From contig MNCI01023332.1 of NCBI GenBank assembly GCA_015680685.1, positions 5,163 to 69,162 on the forward strand: DNA of 64,000 nucleotides. Reading direction: 5' to 3'. Positions 1 through 12,130 of this stretch are shown here, piece after piece. A program made the position numbers and the translations under genes. Position 1 is the stretch's first letter. Each line of letters begins with the position of its first letter. The stretch comes from Gnetum montanum (Eukaryota > Streptophyta > Gnetopsida > Gnetales > Gnetaceae). Under the pieces are notes generated by a model. It was not told the origin of the DNA. It made no database searches and saw only the letters and a list, made by a program, of their open reading frames with translations.

Positions 1-619
1 AGTCAATTCCTTAGCTAGCCGTACACACTTGTGGGTGCTCGTAACTAAGTCGTACTTATCACACGTTCTAGCCTAGCGATGAGTAGCCGATTCCTTAACT
101 AGTCGTACACATTGAACTACCACTGGGATTACCAAGCACAAAATCCTGGAATACGCTACTGGGTTACCAAGCAGTCAATGCTTGTAGTCAAGTCGTACTC
201 ACGTGTTGCGACAAGCAGCCGATGCCTTGATTAGCCATACATGTCTGTAGATGCTCGTAATGAAGTCGTACTTGTGCACACTAGGAAAGCAGTAAATAAA
301 CAGCAATAAAACCATGTGCTACAAGGTTTATCCAATCAAGTTCATCTTTATTGCCATACACAACTTGGGTTCAGGTTACAAGCTGCTCGAATAAAGAGCC
401 GTTCACTCTAGGACTCCTACTGCGGGCACATGGGGAAAAATTCTAACTCTGGAGTGATCAATCTGCCAGAGCTTCGCTACTTCTAGCCAGGATTTGGAAA
501 TAAGGGGAGTGCCACCTCTTATTTATAGATATGGCGGCGGACCGCGATATCGCGTACGTGATATCGCAGGGAAAGACGCGATATCGTGTACGCGATATCG
601 CGGCACAGTGCATGTCGCA
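1..619 (-). repeat. Gypsy-type LTR J, incomplete at window edge
   Basis: Read on the minus strand this has the layout of a plant gypsy LTR: it starts TGCGACATG near 619, carries a motif array (543-603), a TATA box (complement of 521-528), then a GTGCCCGCAGTAGGAGTC-like stretch that is also found after the TATA box of element B. Further down come the TGCTTGGTAATCCCAGTGGTAG-type words that recur in the U5 parts of the LTRs of B and F. The internal part of its element would lie to the left, outside the window. It interrupts a copia integrase exactly at 619/620. Family membership is inferred from shared words; the LTR's second copy and target duplication cannot be seen. Confidence 0.75.
521..603 (-). 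promoter_or_regulatory. LTR J core promoter with CGATATCG array
   Basis: Four copies of a palindromic GATATCG word, most flanked by GC, are spaced by CGTAC-like linkers at 543-603. They lie directly upstream (minus strand) of a TATA box, CTATAAAT, the complement of 521-528. The same word occurs at the same place in the LTRs of A and F and in the internal promoters of their extra gene. That it binds a factor is inference. Confidence 0.6.
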
Positions 620-3313
620 TCTCATAAGTGATATTTGGGAACCATCTCCAATTTCAAATATTTCTGGAGCATGATGGCTTGTTTAATTTATCAATGATTA
701 CACAAGAGTCACTTGGATCTTCATAATCAAGTTCAAAACTAATCTTAGTGATGTCCTCCAAAATTTTCATTCCATGATTAAAAATCAATTTGGATTCAAT
801 ATCAAAAGGTTTCATTTTGATAATGTCAAAGATTATTTTAACCAAACACTGATTGCATTCTTTTAAAAGGAGGGAATCATCCACGAGTCCTCTTGTGTTT
901 ATACCCCACAACAAAATGGAGTGGCAAAGAGAAAACATGGTCATCTTATTTCTACAACTCGAGCTTTATTGTTTCAAAAAAATGTCCCAAAAAATTACTG
1001 GGGAGAAGTTGTCCTTACAACTACACATATCATAAATAGATTACCAACTCAAGTGCTCCATTCAAAAAGTTCAATAGAAGTGTTATCTCAATTCTTTCCA
1101 ACACTTCATACTATAAACCATTTTATCCCTAGGATATTTGGATGTGTTTCATTTGTTCATATTCATAGTAAAAATAGGAAAAAATTTGATTCAAGAGCCC
1201 TCAAAATGATTTTTGTTGGGTATTCTTCAATCCAAAAGGGCTACAAATGCTATCATCCACCAACCAAAAAATTCCTTGTTTCTGTGAATGTCACCTTTGT
1301 TGAAACTAAGTCATACTTCACACAACCTTATCGTTAGAGGGAGCAAATAGTAGTAGAAGAGAAGGACTTCTTTCTTCTTGACCTACCCATAATCGAGTCT
1401 TCCAAGTCTTCCTATTCTTTACTATCACAAACTGAGCTCGAGTCTCTTTCTCTTCCTCAAATTGCAAAACAAAATGATGAAGGTAATGAAACCACTACTG
1501 ACACATGTCCTCCTCAAGTGTACTTAAGAAGGAAACATCCAAGACTAGAATCAAGGATAGTCGAAACATCAGGCTTGAGTGTTGGAAATGAGGTAATATA
1601 CCATAACCCATCTAATTCTCCTATTGAATCCTTGTCTAATATTAACTTACCTATTGTAGTTAGAAAAGGAAAAAGAGAATGCACCAATCACCCATTGTAT
1701 CCTATATCTCATTTTGTGTCTTTTCACAAATGTTCCTCAACTCATAGAGCATTTCTCACAAATGTTAACAATGTGTCTATTCCTTCAATACTATTGGAGG
1801 CTTTAAATTGTGAAAATTGGAAAAATGCTATGAATGTAGAAATGTAGGCCTTGGAGAAGAACAACACATGGGAGATAGTGGACTTTAAAAATGGAAAGAA
1901 ACTAGTAGGATGAAAATGGGTATATGCTATGAAATATAAAGCTGATGGTTCTCTAGAGAGATACAAAGTGAGATTGGTATCCAAGGGATACACACAGACA
2001 TATGGGATAGACTATCAGGAGACATTTGCACCAATGGAAAAGATGAATAGAGTAAAAATCCTTTTCTCTTAGTAGTTAATTATGATTGGCCTTTAAAACA
2101 ATTTGATGTGAAAAATGCTTTCCTACACAAGGACTTAGAAGAAGAAATTTACATGGAGATTCCACCATACTATAATTAGAATATGGATTCAAACAAGGTA
2201 TTAAAATTAAAGAAAGCATTGTATGGCTTGAAACAATCACCTAGGGCCTAGTTTGGAAGGTTCATTAAGGTAATGATTAGAATGGACTACAAATAGAGTC
2301 ACAAAGACCATACCTTGTTTATTCGACACACTAATTCAGAGGGATTCACTATCCTTATTGTGTATGTTGATGATATTGTAGTAATAGGAAATGATCATAG
2401 GCAGATAGAGAGATTGGGTAAGCACTTGGCAAAGGAGTTTGAGATAAAGGACTTGGGAAATTTGAAGTATTTCCTAGGTATAGAAGTGGCATGGTTAGAG
2501 CAAGGAATTTACATGAGCCAACAAAAATATACCCTAGATCTTCTAGGATACATGGGAAAATTAGCTTGCAAACCATCAAGCACACCTATGGATCCCAATC
2601 ATAAACTTGGAGAAGCAAAGGAAGATGTGGCCATTGACAAAGAAATGTATCAAAGATTGGTTTGTAGACTTATTTACTTATCACACAACCTAATATAGCC
2701 TATGCAGTGAGTGTGGTAAGCTAGTTCATGTACAGTTCTAAGGAGGTTCACTTACAAGTAGTTTATCACATTCTGCACTATTTGAAAGGGTCTCTAGGTA
2801 AAGGCATCTTATTCAAGAAAATTAATAGACTCACACCAGAGGCTTCTATAGATGCAAACTATGTAGGCTCAGTCACAAATAGGAGATCCACCACCAGGTA
2901 TTGTACCTCTGTCAAAGGAAATCTAGTCACCTAGAGGAGCAAGAAGCAAAATGTAGTAGCAAGATCTAGTGCTGAATCTAAATTCAAAGTAATGGCATAA
3001 GGAATATGTGAAATGTTATGGGTGAAGATTATCCTAGAAGATCTAAGAGTCCAATGGGAAGGACCTATGAGATTATACTATGATAATAAGTCAACTATTA
3101 GCATCACCCACAATCTTGTGCAACATGACTGAACTAAGCATATTGAAATTGATAGGCACTTTATGAAAGAAAAACTCAAGAGTGGTCTCATTTGTAATCT
3201 GTATGTTTCTTCCAACTCATAATTGGTGAATGTTCTCACTAAAGGACTTTGCAATCCTCTTTTCTAAACATTGGTGTCCAAGCTAGGAGTGGACAATGTT
3301 TATTCACCAGCTT
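620..3313 (+). pseudogene. Ty1/copia pol remnant (integrase, RT, RNase H)
   Basis: The order integrase, RT, RNase H is that of Ty1/copia. Integrase begins at about 622 with SDIWEP, then INDYTRVTWI, FHFDNVKDYF and TPQQNGVAKRKHG (about 898-930). The catalytic Glu expected before RK in this last motif is Lys. RT is seen as TWEIVDF and KWVYAMKYKADGSLERYK (about 1870-1960), [32 protein letters not shown], and the catalytic box YVDDIVV (about 2362). RNase H includes IDANYVGS, RSKKQNVVARSSAE, YYDNKSTISI and HIEIDRHFMKEKLK. Frameshifts lie near 2070 and 2700, and there are many stops, nearly all at conserved Gln, Trp or Arg codons. Gag, protease and the integrase N-terminus are missing because LTR J cuts in at 620. 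The frames together cover about 900 codons. Confidence 0.93.
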
Positions 3314-3529
3314 GAGAGGGAGTAATAAAATTGAGCAAAAAGTAATGCTACCCTTTCAACTGATTTGTAGTCAGTGGTTGATTGATATTTTGCTAATTTT
3401 CAAGAATCAGTTGATTTGGAGAGATTTTCTCCTTGATTTTCTCTATGTAATCTCTATATATAGCTTCGATTGTAAACAAGAAGCAATCAAGCAAAAAATA
3501 TTTTCCTTTCTTTTCAAATTTTGTCATCA
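3314..3529 (+). repeat. Copia polypurine tract and 3' LTR
   Basis: A purine run GAGAGGGAG (3314-3322) directly follows the last pol residues (NVYSPA). The LTR runs from about 3323 (TAATAAAATTG; the usual TG is TA here) to TCATCA at 3529, about 207 bp, a normal size for a short copia LTR. It has a TATA box CTATATATAGC at 3454-3464. The 5' LTR is not in the window, so the ends are judged from the TG/CA rule and the tract only. Confidence 0.7.
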
Positions 3530-4100
3530 ATAGTGGCAAAATCCACAATCATGGGAGATGATACCAGCAAGCCAATAGTATCCTTATAGGTAGCATAACC
3601 TTTGTGGATATTATGTCTACCATCCTATATTTCAAAGTGGTTCCAGCATATATGTCTCTACTCATCACTACTATGTTCTTGAGTACTAAAGACTTGTCAC
3701 TCCATAAGTTAAATATCCTTCTTCTTTTGTTCCTCATCCTCATTAGCACTTTCATCCTCATACACCAAACCCATTACTACATGGTCCACCTATGTAAGGT
3801 GAAATCCCTACACAGACATAACAATGAAATACCATAAGAGTCATAAACATTTGAATGGATGATATCTTAAGTGGTTCTAAGCACATGCCTCAAAAATATC
3901 CATTCTTTGGATTTGCCATCCCATCTAAACATGAACAAGCATCTATGGCTATATACCCCATACTGATAACCTCTTTGATGTCATTTGAGTTACCTTCAAG
4001 TCAAATTTTCTTTCTTGTACAAACTATCATGTTAACCCATGAAGTTATTATTGGATAAAGGAAGGAATCGTTCCTAGAAGTAGAATTAGTCTAAGAAAGT
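3530..4100 (+). pseudogene. Gypsy element H, gag C-terminal remnant
   Basis: No long frame remains. In one frame about 3560-3700 codes for a His/Tyr-rich stretch (HNLCGYYVYHPIF, then STHHYYVLEY) followed by a Pro/His-rich part. It resembles the gag C-terminus of element F (about 37930-38100, PYYGHKHHSGS and LRHYAYYNQV). The copia element ends right before it, so the copia probably inserted into H gag and the rest of gag lies left of the window. The frame is broken by stops. Assignment rests on resemblance by eye. Confidence 0.5.
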
Positions 4101-4139
4101 TTCCAATTTACTTGTACATCATAGAAAATGTGTTGTACA

Positions 4140-7100
4140 AATCTCTACCAGATGCATGTCCCAAAATCAATTTGATTTTACAAGAGATGTTCAAAGCCTA
4201 GAACTTGCTACCACTCAAATAGTAACCCCTCATGTTGGAGCTTGCAAACTAGTCTCTTACTATATCCTTAGGATTTTTGAAAGACATGGTAAGCCATCAT
4301 TAATGGCTGATAATACCATGTCATTTTTCAAGTGATCCATGTGAACAACTACAAATGGGAATTTTCCATCATTATGGGAAGTGCTTAGCTAACTACAATT
4401 GATGCAAATCTTGGAATCATGGACATATAATTAGAATATTTGAAAGAAAATGAACATAATATTATAGAGAAGAAGAAATTTTCATGCATTATGTAGAGTG
4501 ACAAAGGGTATAAATACATGTAAAAGATTTGGAAAATCAAATAAAAAACTATCAAAGCATGTAATTCATCTACATAATTCATGAGTATGCAAAAGTGCTT
4601 GTTTGTAGCAACTACAAAGTAGGATGGCACCCAGTGATAATTTTAGATGAATGCTATAGTTCCAATATCTGCACGGAACCACAAGAAGTCCTCACATTAA
4701 TAGATTTGATGAAATGGAGTAGTGTAGATGCCAACTCTTTGATGTTGAAAACCTTCAAGAAGTAGAGAATGATTGGGAAGAGTTGGAAATTTTAATGACA
4801 TCTAAAATGAAGCTTCTTCATATTAAAAAATTACTAAAATTAATTAACTATATGTTCTTAAAGAATGAAAAACTAGTAATTATGAACATCCAACTCACAA
4901 AGGAAAAAAATAGAACCTACTAAGAGTGATTAAAAATGACCAACAGTCTTTGCTTGGTCATATATTAAAATCATAGGTATTTATCCATCAATATGCCAGC
5001 ATAGAATCTACATAGAGCCTACCATTAAGTCTAAAAAATAGTCACACTGAAGATTGAATCCCAAATTGAAGTTTTTAAGAGGGAGGTTAAAAAACTCATT
5101 AAAGTCAGGTTCATCTACCTTAAAGCATATAGTAAGTCAATAAACCCTTTCATCATTATGCTAAGGAAGGATGTACAATTGAGAGTCTACACTGATTTTA
5201 GACTATTGAATATAAGAAGATGCCTATTAGCCATTGTAATCCACTTGCAACCTTGCATTGCCTTATTTTCATTATCCTTTATTCATAGGTTAGAAATGAT
5301 GTGGAAGTCTTCATGGATGAATTCTCCACCTATGGTTCTAACTTCAAGAAAATGCTAGATCATTTGGAGTAGTTACTAAAGTGATGTGTAGAGACGAATG
5401 TTAAGTGCAACTGGAAAAAAATTCATTTAATGATTTAGGAAGACATAGTTTTAGGATACTATATGTGAGAGAAAGGAATAGAAGTAGATCCTAAGAAAAT
5501 TAGGGCAATCCAAGGAATCACAAAAAAGTCACAAATAGTGAAATATGTCAAATCATTCCTTGGACATATAGGCTATTATAAAAAAATTATTGAGAAATTA
5601 TTAAAAATTGTAAAGCCAATGGTGGAGTTAATGAAGAAGTATGTAGCATTAAAATAGACAAAGAAATACAATCATGAATTCTAACTTCTAAACTAATTTC
5701 TTGTGCATACTCTAATTCTACAAGCTCTTGACTAGTTGAAACTATTTCACATCATAACTAATGCATCCAACTTTATCTTGGAAGCAATGCTTACATCATT
5801 GGATGATGAAAAATGTCCATATTACATCCATTATGCATTTAGAAGTATTATAGGTGCACAAATAAACTATGCCATCATAAAAAAGAAGATGATGGTTGCC
5901 ATTTATTCCTTATATAAATTCAAGTACTATATGCTTAGATACCTAGTCTTTGTGCACATAGATCATAATGTGATATTGTTCTTGATGAAACAACCATTGG
6001 TTAGCCATTGTATTATATGATGGCTAGTCATTTTACAAGAGTTTCATATCACAATGGTCAAGAAAAAGGAAATGAAAATGTTGTAGCTAATCATTTACCT
6101 TGATTACAATTGCATTATAACAGTAATGAGGAGCCATTATTTAATTAATTTTCTAATGAGCTACTATTTGCAAAGATAACAATGATAACATCTAATGTAG
6201 CCATGGTATCTAGACTATCACACTTATGTAAATAAAAAAGAATTCTACTAAACGGGATAAATAAAGAACAACAATTCCTACATCAAGTCAAGTACTACAT
6301 GGAGATAGAGGAAAACTTCTAAAAACATTATGTGGATGGCTTGGTGCATTCCAAAAGATAATCAGTGTGGAATTATCCATGATGCTCACACAGGACATTG
6401 TGAAGGCCATTATATAGGAAGAAGAATGACCCTAAAATTCCTCATGACCTAATACTTTTGGTAAATAGTCCTTAAGGATGCACATTTATTTACCAATTTT
6501 TATGAGCAATGTCAATGGTGGCATGATAACTAAGCTTGAGGGTCTTGAATAATGGATCCAATCATTAGAGTCATTTGACTTATAAGGAATTCACTTCATG
6601 GTTTCCATCACATCCATGTCCAATGAGAAACACTACATCATTATTTTTGTAGCCTATTACATCAAATCAATAGAAGCCATAGTGATAACAAATTATACAA
6701 CAGTAACTATGATAAGGTTTTTATAACAACTAGTGGTAAACAAGTTTGGTATGCCTAGGGCAGTTATTTTTGGTAATGGTATTTACTTTATAGTTGCTAC
6801 TTTCAAAAAGCTAATTAGACACATTAGGGTTGAACATAAATCCACTCTACCCCACCAACCTTAAGGCAACGGTCAAGATGAAGTAACTTATAAGGAGATC
6901 ACATGAATCCTTACCAGTACTATTAACAAATATAGATGAGATTCGATTGCAAGCCTCAATGATGCCTTATGGCCCTACCATTCCATGTAGAAGCTCCCTA
7001 TAGCCTACTTTCATTATGAACTAATCTATGGTAAGCTATCAAAACTTCTTATCCAAGTTGAGCTATGTACACTTAACATAGCTTGTGAGCTTAGCCTCAA

Positions 7101-7340
7101 CATTAACTTAGAAGAAAAAGGAACAATTAATAAATAACAATGTGCTAGATGAAAATCGAAGAGTAGCCCTTATGATGAACAAATTACATAAGGCTTATAC
7201 TAAATAATGACATGATGCTAAGATAATATAATTAGAATTTTAATGTAGAGATGAGGTCTTTTACTAGAACCTCACTCATGTACATCAATGCACTAAACTT
7301 TAAATGTTATGGAAAGGATCTTACATTATACATTCTACCT
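4140..7340 (+). pseudogene. Gypsy element H, degenerate pol
   Basis: This is an old relative of element B's pol. Recognisable parts in order: protease/linker (4180-4680), the RT start near 5100-5230 (GFIYLKAYSKSINPF, YTDFRLLNI), then a jump within RT to VEVFMDEFSTYGSNF (about 5301), VKSFLGHIGYY (about 5550), RNase H (5736-6020, FHIITNASNF, IDHNVILFLM) and integrase (about 6560-6900, GIHFMVSI, VTYKEIT). The middle of RT is deleted. The first integrase Asp is His and the second is Gly. Stops are dense, so H is the oldest element here; its pol is cut by no later insertion. The second residue of the RT active-site pair is Glu, as in B. Confidence 0.8.
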
Positions 7341-8525
7341 TCAAATTTGGTATCATGCAAATATACAATGTTGAATACCCAAAAAAGTGTTATATTCATC
7401 AACATGTAATGAATTAAACCATTCAACAATTTCTGGGTAGCCATACACTCAGTAGATGCCTCTAGTAATACTTAATTTCACTCCAACTTTCATTTCTCTA
7501 CCTCCCAATCTAGTCATAGGAGAAATGTCATTTTAAATTAATGCCTTGAGATGACTCTTTCTACATTTTTTTGTTTTACAAAATTCTTTTAAATTTTCTT
7601 ATCCTATTAATTTTTCTTTTCTCTGAATCATTTTATGTTTTATAATTAATGTTTTGTATTTTCTTAAACCATTTTACAAATGTTTAATAAAAATTGTTGC
7701 TTTTGTATAAAGGCCAACTTTGTTGTTGGGTTTTGTCCTATGCTATAAAGATATTCGTTAGATAATTATGTCAACCATTAAGAACACATCATGCATCCCT
7801 CAAATCTCTATGAATAAGAGGTCCTTATCATAATAGGCGTATGGTTCTTCTCACATAAAACTAAAATGACCTAATCATCATTATGTTCAATGAAAAGGAA
7901 AAGGATCAAGAGGTAACAAAAAATGAGTATGAAATAAAGGGAATTTGCTAATTATTTGAACTTCCTCTATGGGAATGAGTCCTTCATGTGGTTATACCAT
8001 TATTCATGTTTTAATTTTGATGGAAGCATGTTCTCTAGTAAAGTTGTTACCTTACTATGTCACTAGAAAGACATGTTACCCATGCCTGAAGGTAGTCCTC
8101 TAATAAGGATAATAAAATAATTAATTAATTTACATAAGAAAAATACTTTTGGAGTATAATGAGCACCTAAAGTAGTAATATTTATTAATAAATAATATTT
8201 ATTTTACTTTATATTATATCACTACTAAATATATTTTAGTTGACTATTATCATCTATATTATGTTATACTTCAATAATAATAGTTTTGTATATCTTAATT
8301 TGACGAACCAAAAATAAGGATTAAATGATCTTAGGTGAAACATTTAACTACACCATTATGAAAAAAAATGTTTGAATTAACTTATTTTGATCCCTCATTT
8401 GCATAAAATAGATTCTAAATTTGAAAGTTATGTTCAGTCAAAGTTTTCCATGAAAAGCAACCATGAAATCTATCATATGAGAAGAAATGATCTTGTCCTA
8501 CCATCAACACATGAAGTTGAAGGGA
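7341..8525 (+). other. Element H post-pol spacer, non-coding
   Basis: No gene seen. The first part (about 7480-7700) is T-rich and begins with CTAGTCATAGGAGAAATG, like the post-pol spacer of B (14827 on, TTAGTCATGGGGGAGATG). Near 8050-8100 a stretch reading GTCACTAGAAAGACATG then CCATGCCTGAAGGTAG matches the spacer of F near 38660-38705. From 8110 to 8525 the sequence is AT-rich and I recognise nothing. Confidence 0.55.
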
Positions 8526-8635
8526 TGATTTAGGATCCACCTATCCTATAGGTAAAGACTTTGGAACCACCTACTAAGTAGGTGAAGACTTTAAAACCTT
8601 CTACCTAGTAGGTGAAGATTTTTTTGGCTCATTGG
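8526..8635 (+). repeat. Probable left part of element G 5' LTR
   Basis: It starts TGATTTAGGATCC, close to the TGATGA starts of LTRs A, B and F. It contains three imperfect copies of a 30-bp unit, each with a CCTACTAAGTAGG-like palindrome followed by TGAAGACTTT (8534-8620). Its position suggests it is the U3 motif array of G's LTR, continuing after element B at 20880. This is inference; G's 3' LTR is outside the window. Confidence 0.35.
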
Positions 8636-9581
8636 TGATGAGTCATGTTAAGTTGGCTACATTGACAAGGCCTCATTGACATGGCCTCATTGATTGGGCC
8701 TCATCGACAAGGCCTAGTCGATGCATCCTACCATGTGTCAATGAGGCCCCATCAACACAACATTAGTTTTCTTGATTTTTGGCTATAAATACGTGTTGAC
8801 AGTTGCATTTATGAGATAAGTAAATTGTAGTTGTAGTAGAGCTCTTGCATTTTTTCCATTTAAAAGTTAGAATTTTTCCTCCGAGTGCCCGCAACAGGAC
8901 TCATTGAGTGTATAGATCTTTATTCAAGCATTATTGTACCTAAGCATGATAGTGTGTGCGGTAATAAAATGAGCTTTATGATCAACCTTGCAGCACTTTG
9001 GATAAATTAGCTACTTTATTTATGCATTTACTATTTTCAATTATTTATTAAATATTTTTAATTGATTATTAAATACTTCTAAATTATTATATTAATGAGG
9101 TAATTAAGTAAGATAGATTACACACATAAGTACGATCGCTTCGAGTGTAACACGTATTCGCTTGGTAATCCCAATAGTGTTTTCACTTGGTACACCTAGT
9201 AACATAGTGCTTGGTTGCCCAGCAGTGAATATGTGGGTTTAGGATGTGTACGAAAAGTGGAAATGGATACTTATGTTAGGATTAGTTAAATTATTAGTTA
9301 ATTGGTTAATTTAGATTAATTAATAAAATTCCTTTTTATCTACATTTCAGGCACCCAACTATAAAACATAAAAATGATAAAAATCAAATGCCTCAATTAC
9401 ACTTAATATTACCAATGAATGTTACAAGTGTAATTCGGAAGACAACGATTGACCTTAAGGCTAGATTCACTTCCTAAAGGGCTAGTGCACTTGAAACTAA
9501 AGTCTAAGGAATTCAACCAGATCACGCTTGAACACTTTGTGATTCGTATGGTTGGACGTATGGGTACCTTGCCGCTCATCA
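8636..9581 (+). repeat. Element B 5' LTR
   Basis: It runs from TGATGAGTCATG to GCCGCTCATCA and matches 19949-20874 over its whole length by eye. U3 holds the GAGGCC array and TATA box; R/U5 has the GAGTGCCCGCAACAGGACTC word and a long AT-rich U5. The last part (GTATGGTTGGACGTATGGG) is shared with the LTR ends of A and F. Confidence 0.93.
8660..8791 (+). promoter_or_regulatory. Element B LTR promoter: GAGGCC array and TATA box
   Basis: At least five copies of GGCCTCATYGA or its complement (TCAATGAGGCC) fill 8665-8755 in alternating orientation. They are followed by the TATA box CTATAAATA at 8783-8791. The 3' LTR keeps the same layout (array 19970-20075, TATA 20096-20103). The same words precede the TATA box of the internal gene at 16490. 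A regulatory role is inferred from position and recurrence. Confidence 0.6.
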
Positions 9582-9600
9582 TTGTTGGGACTTTGTTTGT
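9582..9600 (+). other. Damaged primer binding site of element B
   Basis: Directly after the LTR comes TTGTTGGGACT. It can be read as the inner part of a plant tRNA-Asp primer site (CGTTGCCGGGGAC-like) with C-to-T and G-to-A changes and the outer TGGCGC lost. The intact form is seen in element F (36031). Assignment is tentative. Confidence 0.4.
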
Positions 9601-9725
9601 GGAACATGCATTATTTAGGTCTAAGTGAATACCATTATATCATTGTACAAACCTAAAGTTCAATATCATTCCCAATATACATAGAATCATAAAAGCACAC
9701 TGACAATTTCATTATGTTTTGCAAC

Positions 9726-11560
9726 ATGTCTTCTTCTTCTCGCAAGCACAAAGATACCAAACCACCTATTCCATAAGAATGCAAGGTGGTATACACTCAT
9801 CTAGATGAGTTTGTGCCAAATTTCACCTTCATCCTACATCATGATGAATAGATGTGATGGTGTGATATGGATGGAAATTTTGTCTTACCCCCTAATCAAT
9901 CTATGCTTGGGATGCTATTCAAAACCCTTAAGAAGTTGGGCATAGCAGATCTTCATGAAGAATACTTTGTGGATGGATACAACACTCGAACCTATTGTTC
10001 CACTAAAACACAACATAAATGAGATCAATGTCAAGAGAAACTCCATAAAGCTACAAAGGGGAAACATTACACTAACCTCTTATTGCTACTAGATTAAGAG
10101 GACAATGAGGATCATCCCTTGGAAGGTTCTCAACATGAAGATTCTCCACCCCCTGCTACTAATGGCGAGGATGTGAACCTAACCTTGCAATTGACTATTC
10201 ATAAACTAGGTTTAGAAAAGAGTGATAGCCAAGGTAGGTACTCAAGCAAGCATTACAATAGTAAGGGATCTAAGGATGGTGATCATAATAAGCCTAAGAG
10301 TGGTGGCAAACACTGTGGTGGTGGTGGCGGTCCACCTTCCTCTTCATTTGATTCTAAACATTCCTCTTCATCTGATAATTCTCATGGAAGCTACCATCAA
10401 AAAAATTATGATGAAGGTGGTTGGTGAAATAACAATGATCGTGAAGACCACCAAAACCAAAGGGGTGGCCGAAACCATCATTGGCATCATCAATGAAATG
10501 ATGATAATTAACCCTTATTGGCAACTAGAAGTATGCTCAATATTGCAAAGGCAATTAAAATCCTAACTAGGCATATGAAGGATAGTCAAATCAAGCATGT
10601 AGATATGAAAAATATTCCAAGATTTGAGGGGGGATATAATTCTGATCTTCAAACACATCTACAAGCTTTTCAAGATGCTTGTGCATTACAGAACATAGAG
10701 AATGAGTGGTAGAAACTCAAACTTTTCCCAAGGACACTCATTAAGGAAGCTATAATTTGGTACTAGTCCTTAGAGCTAGAATTTATCCACAAATGTTGTA
10801 CCATGTTAAAACTATTTAATGAAAAATACTAGATGTACTCTAGAGTGTCTAATCTAAGAAGGCAAATCTAAGGCTAGAAACAAAGAGTGAATGAACCCTT
10901 AGATGTTATCATGAGCCAATAATATTCACTCCTACATTGATGCCCTTGCCATGATTACTCTTAGAGGGAATAACTTTGCCACATTGTAGATGGGCTCAGA
11001 GCTGAAACAAGAAAAACCCTTGGGGTGTATGCCCAAGGAAGGTTGTCTGAATTGAGAGCTCATCAAATCCAAAGGCTAATTGAGTTGGTAGCAAAATAAG
11101 AAGGTGAGGTACAAAAAACCAAACACATTCACCATCTACTCGAGGGGAAAACCCATATTCATATCCTTATCATCCTTCACATCCCTCTACACCTACATCC
11201 CCACCTTCGATCCAATTACCTCCTACTCCTTCTATGTAGGATGAGATTCCTCCACAACCGCAACAAAAAAATGCTACAAGGGCTATACACTCACAACTAG
11301 TTTTTCAACCAAGTGGTCCAAATAATCAATCAAGGAAATGACCTTTCTTCTAGCCTAGTAGTCCTCTCCAGCCCTCACAACCTACTTCAGTTGATTTTCC
11401 TACATCTCCATCACCCTCATCCTCTGCATCAAATACCTTTGAGTGTCCTTCAAACCAAGTGCCACCTAGGATCTACGCTGTAATGCTAACTCATGCTATT
11501 TCAAACTAGATCAAGGTTGGCAAGCTTCCTACAAAAAGATCTAACTTGGGAAGTCGACGC
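9726..11560 (+). pseudogene. Element B gag
   Basis: This is a capsid-like structural polyprotein. It starts at ATG 9726 (MSSSSRKHKDTKPP). An acidic N-terminal part is followed by a Ser/Gly/His-rich linker with a GGGGG run (about 10310). The conserved capsid core at about 10600-10900 reads IPRFEGGYNSDLQTHLQAF, then KLKLFPRTLIKEAI. A Pro/Ser-rich tail lies at 11160-11480. The core is aligned by eye with the gag of F (DLNNFHNFLEGYDLDPHQHL) and A (IPKFVGGYDLDLQHHLQAF). Many stops and several frameshifts break it. I see no CCHC zinc knuckle. Confidence 0.8.
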
Positions 11561-12130
11561 ATTTATCTATAGATTTTAGATAAGAGCCATGCAAATCTCT
11601 TCTTGATTCTAGTTCTGGAGTTAACCTCATCTCTCATGATATGTACAAGACCTGGAACCTACCACCTCTTAAGAAGAGCAACATCTGTCTTTAATTAGCA
11701 AATTAGTCGATTACTATCCCTTTGAGATTAGTAGAGAACATTGTAACCATAGTTTGTGGACGGTCCTATCCTACTAATTTTTTGGTAATCAAGATGGAAA
11801 ATTGCAAAAGTGACTTTACCATCATGATGGGAAGAGCTTATTTAAGCACGATTGATGCATGAATGGGTATAAGGAACTTATCTTTAGAAATATCCAAGGA
11901 AAATGAGCTAGAAAAATTGAGAAGAAGCGTATTCCATGCATTGCATATAGTGATAACAGGTGTAATTGTGTGCAAAGGATTTGGTCAATCAAGAGCACAT
12001 ACATTTAGGTGTGTAATTAGTGTGCACAAGAAATTAACATTCAAAGGTGTCTATATGCAACAGCCACAAAGTAGGAGGGCACCCAATGGCTAATAGTTGA
12101 TTTAGATAGTAGCACAATATGCATGGAGCC
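11561..12130 (+). pseudogene. Element B protease region
   Basis: An aspartic protease remnant follows gag. LLDSSSGVNLISHDMYKTW (about 11600-11655) corresponds to the catalytic D-S/T-G loop, here with an additional Ser. FTIMMGRAYLSTIDA (about 11817-11861) is the C-terminal protease part, in frame with IRNLSLEISKENELEK. Stops separate the pieces. The stretch 11760-12060 has a recognisable but more decayed copy in element H (4320-4630). Confidence 0.65.

Noticed and set aside
620-3313. Several separate small host genes in the copia region
   Set aside because: All frames line up in order with one copia pol and are joined by frameshifts or single stops.
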